A stretch of DNA of 64,000 nucleotides from Eucommia ulmoides (lineage: Eukaryota; Streptophyta; Magnoliopsida; Garryales; Eucommiaceae), in NCBI GenBank assembly GCA_016647705.1, contig CM028330.1, positions 52,874,897-52,938,896 on the forward strand, read 5' to 3'. A program made the translations under genes and the position numbers. Of the stretch, positions 32,090 through 41,607 are shown piece after piece. The stretch's first letter is position 1. The number at the start of each line of letters is the position of its first letter. The notes beneath the pieces are model-generated. The model worked only from the letters and a program-made list of their open reading frames with translations, was not told where the DNA came from and did not search any database.

Positions 32090-35000
32090 ATGGCTCCCGG
32101 AGGAGGTGTATGTAAAGAAGTGATTGAATTGTATCCGAAATTGGCAAATTGCGATATATCGAATGGAAAATCGGAGAAAAATATTAAAAAAATAAGCAAT
32201 GGAGTGGGCGAAAAACACGGAATGCCTTCAACAAGCGGTGTTCATGATCTTCTTGAATGCCCAATTTGTCGAAATTTGATGTATCCTCCAATTCATCAGG
32301 TTCGTTTTTTTTTGAAGACTTAGGTGGCGTTTGGTTGTAACGAATTGAAGCCTCGGAATTGGAATTGGAAATGAACGAATTTAAATTATTGTTTGCCGGG
32401 CATTCATTTTCTAATTCCAATTTTGAACCTCCAATTCCATGAAACCAAATGCTCCCTTAGGCCGCGTTTGTTTTCACAAATTTCTAACTCCGAGGCTCTA
32501 ATTCCCTTCAGCCAAACACGACTTTATTATACTGTTCTTCGAATAAGTCATTTATCGTTTTTTATCCCCCCTTTTCCCCTTATTTTTAATATTTTAGTTA
32601 ATAACAACTAATTGTTTATACCTTATCTTGTTCTTCGGTTAATATCAACTCATCATTGAATTCTTTGATCAATGAGGACTAAAAAATAAATTGCTCTAAA
32701 AACAGGATACGAAAATGTAGAAAAACATTCGTTAGGAGTATATAATAAGAACCCCATGAATCAATCCTTGGATAGAACTCAATGTGTTCTTAACGTGTTC
32801 TTGTGATCTTATTATTGTGAAAATGGCTTTATTTTTTTTTTTGGTTGTGGTAGTGTTTGTGTTTCTGTTCTGGTTCTAGTGTTTTAGAACATGTTTTCGG
32901 GGAAAACTGAAACAGAACAGAATTTCTATATTTTTAAAAATAAAATTACATTTTTTTTTATGTAAATAATTCTATTTTGATTCTCCTCAAGTTGTGAAAT
33001 AGTCACTTACTACACTACCCCTATGTTTTTATAATTTTTTTAGAAAAAAATAAAAATAAAAAAAATAAAAATAAATCCTTTTATTATGTAAATTATTCTA
33101 TTTTGGTTCCCCCTCGAGTTGTAAAATAGTCACTTAGTACCCTTTTTATATTTTTTAAAATAAAATTACTTTTTTTTTCCTTCACAAAAATTGAAATTTC
33201 TGGCTCTGCCCATGGACAGGATTATTATTTATTTGTTTGTTTGTTTATTTTTAGTGTCCAAACGGCCACACGTTGTGCTCGAATTGCAAAATCCGTGTCC
33301 ACAACTCTTGTCCGACCTGTCGATTCGAGCTCGGAAACATAAGGTGTTTGGCTCTTGAAAAAGTTGCTGAGTCTTTAGAGCTCCCTTGCCGATACCAAAA
33401 CCTCGGGTGTGCTGATATTTTCCCGTACTATTGCAAACTCAAGCACGAACAACTCTGTCGATATCGGCCGTACGCCTGTCCTTATGCCGGATCGGAGTGC
33501 TCGGAAACTGGTGATATCGAAACCCTAGTTTCCCATCTCAGGGATGATCACAAGGTCGATATGCATGACGGGTGTACCTTCAACCATCGATATGTGAAGT
33601 CGAATCCTCATGAAGTCGAAAATGCTACGTGGATGCTAACGGTAATTAAATTAGTTATAAATTTTGTTTGTGTTTCTGCTCTCTGAAAAAATTTGGAATA
33701 GAAACAAAAAATGCGGGGAAACAAAAGTGAAATATATATATGTTTCTGTTTTGTTCCTTGTAATATGGGGGTTTGACACTTTGCACCCCTGATGTTTGAC
33801 CATCGTCTTACTTTGGTCCTTGTAATTTCAATTTGAACACATAAAACCCTAAAATTTCCTAATCACCCCGCTTCACTCCAAATCATTAAACCCGTTATAA
33901 GTTTTGACTGCAAACGGGTTATGTGGCATGCACCTAACTTTTTTTTAAGGGGTTTAATGGTCACTTTCGGTCTCTCTCCTTCCCCCATCTCCATCCGCTA
34001 ATTTTCTGCAACCCCCCCCCCTCCCCTTGCGGGAGTGTTTAGATGGGAAGGAGAATGGAGAAAGGAAAAGTATTGAGATACCTGTAAAGTCCCTTCAAAA
34101 CACTAAACTGGTATGGACGTGTCTGTTTACCATCCAAAATTGTAACGCTGATAATGATTTTGACTGAAGTGGGATGATTAAGAAATTTCGGGGTGTTATG
34201 TGTGCAAATTAAAATCAGAAGGACCAAAGTGAGATAGCAATCAAACTTCAAGGGTACAAAGTGTAAAAAACCCTGTAATCTGTTTGGGAATTGTGGAACT
34301 GTTCCTAGAGAATATTTTATTAAAAACAGAAATTTGGGAGTGATCTTGTTCTGTTCCCAATATTTTGTTCTGAAAATTTGAGAGTAGAATAGAAACTCTT
34401 TTTTTCGTTCCTTTATTTTTGGTCTTTGTTCCCAATTTCTTGGGGTAAAAACAGAAATTTAGGAACAAAAACACTAGACAAATTAGTGTTCCTCCCCTTA
34501 AGTTTTTAAAAATTTCACTATTGCCTCTGTACTTAGAGAAAAAATCGATTTAAATCTCTTAAAATTTTACATAAATCGCCCCTGAATTATAAAAATTTGA
34601 TAAACCTCAATTTTTTTTAGCATCTCGTCAACCGATTTTCTCGATTCGCCGTTGTCTATTCCTTTAAAAAACATGGATCAGAACAAAAACAAATTGTTCT
34701 TGTTCTTGACAATGAATTGTTTCCTTTTTATAACCGATCTCTCTCTATATATTTATCTATATATATGTATATGCAGGTTTTCAATTGTTTCGGGAGACAA
34801 TTCTGTTTACACTTTGAGGCATTCCAGCTCGGGATGGCCCCGGTCTACATGGCATTTTTACGTTTCATGGGGGAAGACTGCGAAGCAAAAAAATTCACCT
34901 ACACCTTGGAGGTCGGCGGCTACTGCCGGAAACTGATATGGCAGGGGGTCCCACGGAGCATCCGCGACAGTCACAAGAAAGTTCGCGACAGCCAGGACGG

Positions 35001-35097
35001 ACTTATCATTCCCCGGAATATGGCCCTCTTCTTCTCTGGTGGCAACAGGACTGAGCTCAAGTTGAGGATCACGGGTCGTATTTGGAAAGAAGAGTGA
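32090..35097 (+). CDS. SINAT: SINA/SINAT-type RING E3 ubiquitin ligase, 3 exons, 305 aa
   Basis: Exons 32090-32299, 33255-33641 and 34777-35097, all phase 0 with GT/AG borders, give 305 residues, typical of plant SINATs. A short variable N terminus is followed by a C3HC4 RING (residues 57-92: LECPIC, HQCPNGHTLCSNC, CPTC), the SIAH-type zinc finger (about 109-170: CRYQNLGCADIFPYY, CPYAGSECS, HLRDDHKVDMHDGC) and the TRAF-like substrate-binding domain (VFNCFGRQFCLHFEAFQLG ... LKLRITGRIWKEE). SINA proteins act as dimers, recruit an E2 through the RING and ubiquitinate partners bound by the TRAF-like domain; plant SINATs are linked to auxin, brassinosteroid and autophagy control. The ATG at 32090 follows an in-frame GTG and is the first good start. 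All zinc ligands are present. Which SINAT paralogue it is cannot be decided. Confidence 0.97.
32325..32540. repeat. hAT-like MITE remnant in SINAT intron 1
   Basis: TTAGGTGGCGTTTGGTTGTA at 32329 faces ACCAAATGCTCCCTTAGG near 32445-32462, followed by a second end-like phrase GGCCGCGTTTGTTTTCACA. The pair GCGTTTGGT/ACCAAATGC is the usual look of hAT MITE ends. Internal GAATTGGAATTGG is AT-poor repeat. Borders approximate. Confidence 0.5.
33768..34273. mobile_element. MULE-like MITE in SINAT intron 2, 506 bp
   Basis: Starts GGGGTTTGACACTTTGCACC and ends GGGTACAAAGTGTAAAAAACCC, inverted repeats that continue inward for over 100 bases with mismatches. Flanks TGTAATATG (33759-33767) and TGTAATCTG (34274-34282) are a 9-bp target duplication with one change, the length made by Mutator-type transposases. 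No coding capacity. Confidence 0.8.
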
Positions 35098-35666
35098 ATA
35101 CTGTTGGCGTCTTTTTCGAGTTTGCTTGCGTTTCAAGAAATGCATGTATTATTTATGTATGAATTTGTGATATGGATGATCTCTCTGGCTTTGGATTACT
35201 TGGATTTCAAGAAATGCATGTATTATGAACATTTTTCTCTTTAAGATCTTACTTACATATCAAGAAATGAACAAAAGTGGTTTGTTAAAAAATGAAGGGA
35301 GTTATGACACCTTGCACCCCTGAAGTTTGATCAAAATTTTGGTCTCCATAGTTGCAATTTGAACATATCACACCTCAAAGTTTTGCAATCATTTCACTAC
35401 AGTTCAAGACATTAAGCCCATTATAATTTTAAACAGAAATCAATTATTTACCGTGCTCTTAATTGATTTTAAAGCTTTACGGGCAATTATTGGTTGTCCT
35501 TCCTTTCTATTCTTCTTGTGAGATTTCATATCGAAACTATACATTAAAAAAGATCGTTCAGTATATAATGTATCAAGTGAGCTACTATTACTACTTTGAC
35601 TAAAACATTTTGGGTCGCTGGAACTTGGTCCAAACTGTACTGGATTGTATGGGGCTACACAAATGG
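35098..35666 (+). other. SINAT 3' UTR, then repeat DNA
   Basis: The phrase TTTCAAGAAATGCATGTATTAT occurs twice soon after the stop (about 35130 and 35208), a short direct repeat in the 3' UTR. From about 35295 a MITE terminus starts (GACACCTTGCACCCCTGAAG); its opposite end is near 36838-36855, beyond the solo LTR. Confidence 0.5.
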
Positions 35667-36825
35667 TGATGAGTGTAAAAATAGTCGTCCCCTAACACCC
35701 AATAAAAGACTGTCACGTGTCCATAAACGTCCAGCGAGACTCATTCCTGCTGATGGCAAGTATGGAAATTTCGCTGACCAGAGGCACGACTCAGCCCGGG
35801 CCAGTCATCCTAGGGCGTTATCCATGCTTACTTCTGGTTAGAGCGGCTGTAGGGTTGGAGATGTCATTCCCCATCTCGGCCATCTTCTCAGGCCAACGTT
35901 CTCTATTTTGGAATTCAACTCTACAAGTTCCTGAATAGAAACATCCCATGTCTATCTTTGGCCATCCGAGAAGGGTAGAGAAGAGAACTCCCTACACGGT
36001 GGGTCACATAAAAGGTCCATATGTCATCTTGGGCCAGGTAATCCATCCGCTTGCGTACACTCACCACCCATGGGCCCCAACAAGAAGGCCAAAAAGCCTA
36101 GGCCCACCTGCTTGATCTCCCCAGGCGCCCAGATCAGGGTGCTAATCACTGCTTAGGCCGCTAATCCTCCAAATACTAATCAGTCCATCGCCTATATAAG
36201 GAAAGGCGGTAGTGTAGTAAATAGGTGACGCATATTTGCTTTCTGAATACTCTAAGCATTTTATCATTTTCTTCTGAACTCTTATTCTCACGCCGAAAGG
36301 AAGACAAGTCATTTGTGCAGGTGACAACTTGGAGCCCAGACCAGGACGGACATATACCCTTCTCGGACAAGAACTCTTCATCGATTCTAATGATTTCTCA
36401 GTTTGATTAATTATCCAAGACTCATCTCGGACCTCTTCAGCTCCATCTCATCACAAATAAAGACCATAATACCCTGACCAAACCATACCTTTGGTGTTGA
36501 CCAAGATTTGATATCAACAAATGGTACGAGAGACAACCCTATTTCGAAAACGAAAATGGCACCGTGGGGGTGTTGAGAGAGGAATAGAGACTTCAGAGGG
36601 AGATAGAGGGCTCGGGATAGGTACTCCGTGTCCGTTTATGGTCTCTTTATGTGTCTGTTTATGAGTTGCTATCTACACTACCAAATGGACAAAATTGGCC
36701 AACGCGATGAGAATGTTGTGTTTTTGAGTGGGGGATATTGTGAGATCACATATTGAAACTGTTATAAAAGATTGTCTAGTATATATTGTACTACGTGAGT
36801 TACTATTGGTACCAAAATGAAATAA
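35518..36825. repeat. Direct repeat pair ~85 bp flanking the solo LTR
   Basis: The blocks at about 35518-35603 and 36738-36823 both read TTGTGAGAT..CATAT(C/T)GAAACT, then GATTGT/GATCGT, AGTATATA, and GTGAG(C/T)TACTATT. They lie inside the MITE-ended unit that was split by the LTR, so the unit had internal or terminal direct repeats before the LTR arrived. Confidence 0.55.
35667..36519 (+). mobile_element. Solo LTR, 853 bp, target duplication AATGG
   Basis: Starts TGATGAGTGTAAAAATAG and ends GATATCAACA. AATGG occurs immediately before (35662-35666) and after (36520-36524). A TATA box (CCTATATAAGG, about 36191-36201) and the following TCTTATTCTCACGCCG phrase recall the 13.7 kb element's LTR, so the same broad Tat-like group is likely. 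No internal region remains. Confidence 0.88.
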
Positions 36826-36954
36826 TGGTCAAACTCTGGGGGTGCAAAGTATCAAAACCAATTCCACTACAGCTAGACAAGCCAAGGCAATGGAAAGCAT
36901 ATGAACCCGTCCAAAAGAAATTAAAAAACAAATTTCAAAATAATATTTATTTAC
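36520..36954. other. Intergenic repeat DNA
   Basis: No gene. It contains the right part of the MITE-ended unit described at 35295, ending GGGGGTGCAAAGTATCAAAACC near 36855. Confidence 0.4.
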
Positions 36955-37345
36955 AATGACACTTTATTCCCTGAGATTTGATTAAATTGCATTTTTACCC
37001 CTGTAATATTTTTTTCAGCACTTACTCCCTTATGGTTTAGGTTTGAATGCAACAATTAAATAATTTTTTTTTTTTTTTTGTGAAGTGACTAGTTTATCCT
37101 TATCCCCAACCCGAGAAAACGCAAACGGATATTATCGGAGTAGACATGACCCGATCTAGGGATGTAAATGTCAATTAATAATTAATAATTTATTAATTTT
37201 GACTCGGTTTGACCGTTAATTTTAATAAAAAATATAGCTATTATACTTTAATCTAATCCATAAGGGGTAACTGTTTAAGAAAATACTATAAGAATATAAA
37301 TTATAATTCGGTCAAATTACAAGGGTGCAAAGTATAATTAACTAT
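36955..37345. repeat. Dispersed MITE-like repeat upstream of the kinase gene (family B)
   Basis: Starts TGACACTTTATTCCCTGAG and ends CAAGGGTGCAAAGTATAA. The inner part (GTCAATTAATAATTAATAAT, TTTATTAATTTTGACTC, AAATACTATAAGAATATAAA) matches 39375-39665 in kinase intron 3, and its left end matches 46440-46515. No coding capacity; target duplication not found. Confidence 0.55.
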
Positions 37346-37928
37346 TTATTTTTATTTTAAAATAGGACGTGCAAAAAGCAGGGAAGCACGTAAGGCTTTT
37401 GGTCAGTTAAAAACCAATTCTCAAAACCCGAATTTCCCGCGAAACAAAAGAGGAAGCCAGAAATCCTCCTCCTCCTCTCCTTCTTCTTCTTCTTTCTCAC
37501 ATTTTCTCTCTCCTCTCTCTCTCCACAAAAATCTTCTTCCGATTGTTCTTCTTCCCCTGCTGGGTTCATAGCGAAATTCCTTGTCTGATAAATTCCGATC
37601 CACACGAAAGGCGTAACAATCTGGGTATTGTCTCGGAGAGACGCTCGATGAAATAGACAAGCCGGTTTTGGTACATTGTTTTCCTCTAATTATCTATTTT
37701 TTCTTCATATTTTGTTCAAATCTTAGCTTCTCGGATTCATGGGTTTGTTGTTTTTTTCCCTTTAATTTGTTGGATTTCTCACCATTTTGCTCTCTCTCTC
37801 TCTAATTCAAATTTTCAGAGCATCCATTAATGGTTTCAAACCCTGATTATAGTTTTTTTTTTTACAGGAATTTAATTTACGTATGATTGGTGGAATGATT
37901 ATTTGATAAAAAAGAGAAAATCAGAAGT
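37346..37928 (+). other. Promoter-proximal region and 5' UTR (with intron) of the PTI1-like kinase
   Basis: A CT-rich leader at about 37465-37530 is typical of plant 5' UTRs. TTTTTTTTTTTACAGGAATTTAA at about 37852-37875 looks like an intron acceptor 60 bases before the ATG, so a 5' UTR intron from roughly 37665-37680 is likely. The donor is not fixed. Confidence 0.5.
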
Positions 37929-40900
37929 ATGTTCTGCTGTAAAGGCAAAGAAGAGGAAACCCACAGTGCACCACCTCCAAACCAATTCACAGCTCCTCCT
38001 AAAGGGGCAAATCTCTATGCTACCGGCTGCGGTAATGGCCTCTCCTCTTCTCTCTCTCTCTCTTGGTTGGGTTTATCCCACGTTAGATGTGAAAAGGACT
38101 TATGATCAAGTTATAAGTGTGAATGTGAAGAAAAACCTCAATCTCATGAGTTAACTTTTAGGGTTAAAAGAGACGTGAAACCATGCTAGACTGGTATCAA
38201 AGTCTAACTTACAATAACTTTGACTTAATAGGCGGGAAAAATTGGTTGAGGGTTAGTCGACTAAAAGCTCGACGTGTGAGGGGGAGATTGTTGAGTTTAT
38301 TCCATATCAGATGTGGCGATCAACTTATACGTGTAAGGGAAAACCTCACCTCATGAACTAATTTTCGGGTTGAGAGAAACCGAGACCACCCTATACTCTC
38401 TAATTTTAGTTAAGGGTTTTGGCACTCTGTACTTCTGAAGTTTGAGTAAAATCTTGGTATCGTCTTTGTAGGGAGTCAAAGAGGAGAGCCGAGGATTTCA
38501 GGTGCCCAAAGAGGCGGCGCCGCCCAGAAAGTTCTACCTATAGAAACTCCAGCAGTTCCATTGGAAGAGTTGAATAAATTAACAGGAAACTTCGGTTCAA
38601 AATCTTTGATCGGAGAAGGATCGTATGGTCGTGTTTTCTATGCAAAATTGAGCGACGGACGACCGTCGGCTATTAAGAAACTCGATGCCCCTTCTTCTCA
38701 AGAGCCCAACTCGGATTTCACCGCTCAGGTTAATTTTTTTCAATTTATTTTTTGTATTTTTTTTGCACAATTTTCATAGAATTTGGTGTTTTTTTTCTGC
38801 ATTTCTCGGTATTTCTAGTGGTCAAATCATTTGTGTAAACCGAGAGTTACACTTAAGGACGGGTGTTAAATTTCTATTATACATCGACCACTTGAGAGTT
38901 TCCCAATTGTAGAGTGGTCTTAGGCGTCTTTTAACCCCAAAAACTAACTCATGAGGTGAGATTTTTTCTCACACATTTAACTTGAACATCAGTTCCTTTC
39001 ACATCTCATGTGATATAAACTCAACAATCTCTCACACATCGGGCTTTTAGTTGGCTAATTCTCGATTAGTCTCTCATTTTGTGGTTATTAGGCCTCTAGG
39101 CCCTTCCACATGGGATAAACCTAACACCAACTACTAGATAAGTCAAAGTAATTACTCCATTTGATATCATATGGGTTGAAATTTCCTAATATATATTTTG
39201 ATGCAGTTATCTATGGTTTCGAGGCTGAGCAGTGAGCATTTTGTTGAGTTAATTGGGTATTGTTTGGAGGCAAATAATCGAATTTTACTTTACGAATATG
39301 CTAACAAGGGTTCTTTGCACGATGTATTACATGGTGAGTATTCTTTTTGGGTTCAGATTTCAGTGCAACGGTTAAATAATTAACAAACTTTTGTAAAATG
39401 ATAAATTCACCTTATACTCGATCCTACCCCCGAAAGACGGATATTATCTGACCTGACTCGAATTGATAAGGGATAAAAAATATCAATTAACGTTCGATGA
39501 TTTATTAATTTTGATTTTTTAGGTTTGATTGTTAACTATAATGAAAAATATAATTTTGTACTTTATTTTGAATCGCAGTGAGTAAATGCTTACGAAAATA
39601 TCACATGAGTATAAAATATAATTTTGTCAAACTATAAGAGGACAAAGTGTCATTAGTCCATAATATATCCAAGACAAGAACACAAATATAAATGTAACAT
39701 TATGTTATAAAATATACACTTTTTTACCCCTTTTACTTTGATCTTCCTTCATTTTATTCTCTCCACTTTAAAAATTGACATTTTACTTCCTTCTAGTCAG
39801 ACCAAATTGAAAAACTAATATTTCCGTTTTAACTTAATGAAAAAAAATTAAAAAATAGGTAAAAGTAAATTACACTTTTTTATTTTAATTTTTATTTATT
39901 TATTATTTTTAGGAAGGAAAGGCGTCCAAGGAGCAGAGCCTGGTCCGGTTCTAAATTGGAGCCAGAGAGTGAAAATTGCTTACGGAGCGGCAAAAGGATT
40001 GGAGTATCTACATGAGAAGGTTCAACCTTCAATCATTCATCGCGATATCAGATCAAGCAACGTGTTGTTGTTCGACGATTTCTTGACAAAAATTGCCGAT
40101 TTTAGCCTCACGAATCAGTCTTCTGACACGGCGGCTAGGCTGCATTCGACTAGAGTCTTGGGAACATTCGGATATCATGCTCCAGAGTAAGCCTAGGAAT
40201 ACTATTGTGAATTCTAAGGCGGTGTTTGGTTAGGTTTTACGATTTTGTGTTTTCCCCCCTTCCTATTCCCAAAATATTTGGAATAGCAATAGAAATATCG
40301 AAACAAAATAAAATAAAACAAAAACACCCAAAAAAAAATCTATTTATTTAACAAAAACATGTTTTTGTTTTTTATATTTATTTTATTTTTTATTTTTCAG
40401 GTATGCAATGACCGGACAAATAACTCAGAAGAGTGACGTTTACAGTTTTGGAGTTGTTCTCTTAGAGCTTTTGACAGGGAGGAAGCCAGTTGACCACACC
40501 ATGCCCAAAGGACAACAAAGTCTTGTAACTTGGGTACCCCTCTTTTCCCCCTCTTTTATTTTAATTTATATTATTGTATAATTGGATTTTGACAATTCTA
40601 CAACAGGCGACGCCAAGATTGAGTGAAGATAAAGTCAAGCAATGCGTTGATCCTAAACTAAATAACGATTACCCGCCAAAGGCAATTGCTAAGGTCATCT
40701 TCATTTTTGTTGTGTGTGTATATATATATATTATTTTAAAAAGTCGATATATTTGCATTATCTTTGTCTCATTTTTTTTTTTTTACGGAAATTGTATCAT
40801 CATATCAGATGGCTGCAGTGGCTGCATTGTGTGTTCAGTATGAATCAGATTTTCGGCCAAACATGACTATAGTTGTAAAAGCGCTGCAACCTCTTCTAAA

Positions 40901-40934
40901 TTCAAAACCTACAGGCCCTGATTCTCATCCTTAG
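37929..40934 (+). CDS. PTI1-like: PTI1-like receptor-like cytoplasmic kinase, 7 exons, 368 aa
   Basis: Exons 37929-38031, 38472-38728, 39207-39333, 39913-40186, 40401-40533, 40607-40693 and 40809-40934 join in phase (1107 bases). The N terminus [10 protein letters not shown] has a Cys pair that may be S-acylated. Kinase landmarks: glycine loop GEGSYGRV (82-89), AIK lysine (Lys103), [11 protein letters not shown] (205-215), APE (252-254) and [16 protein letters not shown] (265-280). The DFG motif reads DFS (225-227), as PTI1 proteins usually carry DFN or DFS; the metal-binding Asp225 is kept, so activity is plausible. PTI1 kinases act downstream of OXI1/AGC kinases or, in tomato, Pto, in oxidative-stress and immune signalling. 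Introns 1-3 are filled with TRIM and MITE DNA. The first exon was placed by phase and the conserved [10 protein letters not shown] motif. Confidence 0.95.
38064..38396 (+). mobile_element. TRIM element (333 bp) in kinase intron 1
   Basis: Two short LTR-like repeats, 38064-38191 (TGGTTGGGTTTATCCCACG) and 38289-38396 (TGTTGAGTTTATTCCATAT), enclose a primer site TGGTATCAAAGTC (close to the initiator tRNA-Met type TGGTATCAGAGC) and a purine tract GTGAGGGGGAGAT. Flanks TCTCT (38059-38063; 38397-38401) match, though in a low-complexity stretch. No coding capacity. This is a terminal-repeat retrotransposon in miniature. Confidence 0.75.
38405..38471 (+). repeat. MITE terminus ending at the exon 2 splice acceptor
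   Basis: GGGTTTTGGCACTCTGTACT TCTGAAGTTTGA followed by ATCTTGGTATCGTCTTTGTAG resembles the first ~60 bases of the MULE-like MITE (GGTTTGACACTTTGCACCCC...TTTGGTCCTTGTA). The sequence stops resembling the MITE exactly where exon 2 begins, so the acceptor AG may come from it. Confidence 0.45.
38893..39190 (-). mobile_element. Partial TRIM element in kinase intron 2, minus orientation
   Basis: On the minus strand: a primer-site-like TGATATCAAATGG, the internal blocks ACTTTGACTTATCTAG and CCAACTAAAAGCCCGATGTG, a purine tract GTGAGAGAT, then an LTR starting TGTTGAGTTTATATCACATG and ending near 38893. The order equals that of the intron 1 TRIM; its 5' LTR is missing or degraded. Borders approximate. 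Confidence 0.6.
39375..39665. repeat. Family B MITE-like repeat in kinase intron 3
   Basis: Parallel to 36955-37345 from GACGGATATTATCTGACCTG through TTTATTAATTTTGATTTT and AAAATATCACATGAGTATAA to GGACAAAGTGTCATTAG. The left end is truncated. Confidence 0.5.
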
Positions 40935-41607
40935 CTCCATCGTATTAGCACAATATTAGCAAAGATCGCTTATTCTCCGTTTGGCGCACAATTTGAAAAT
41001 CTCAACCCAGTCATATAGAGCTTCGAGAATTAGTCTTTAATTCAAAGACTATATAATGTTGTTTTGTAATTTTTATTTATTTATTTGTACTTAATCTTGC
41101 TAGGAATTTTGGCAATTTAATTAGCCAAATAGTGATTTCATTTTTTTTTTAACCAAAAACAATAGTAACTTTTATTATACAACATCGACAATTTTTGGGT
41201 GTTCTTGTAACAAGATAGAAACTATCGAATTATCTTACTATTTTTTTCGATTTACATTCCACATGTTTTGCACTATAAAGACATTTGTTTTTATTTAATA
41301 CTATTTCAGTTAAATATGTATCAGAAATATATCTTCTGCAAAAAAAATGTGGGTACTAATATGATTTTAGTAATCATTTATTAATATAATCATAAATTCT
41401 ATCAACCATTTAAAAAAAAAAAAACTCGTGTGAAAGTCAACATGTCTCTTAGTAATGGTTATCGCGATTGATTTGAATTCAATCGAATATGGAACAATTT
41501 CTTCAATTTGTAATCCCGGAAAGTTAGGGGGTAGTTTCTGCTATAATTTTCTTTCTTTACAAATTCAATGCTAAAAAAAAAAAAATTACTGCAACGAACC
41601 CTAATTT
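40935..41607. other. Convergent 3' regions of the kinase and GH5 genes
   Basis: The two genes point towards each other, and this stretch should hold both 3' UTRs. AT-rich; no other gene or repeat recognised. Confidence 0.5.
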
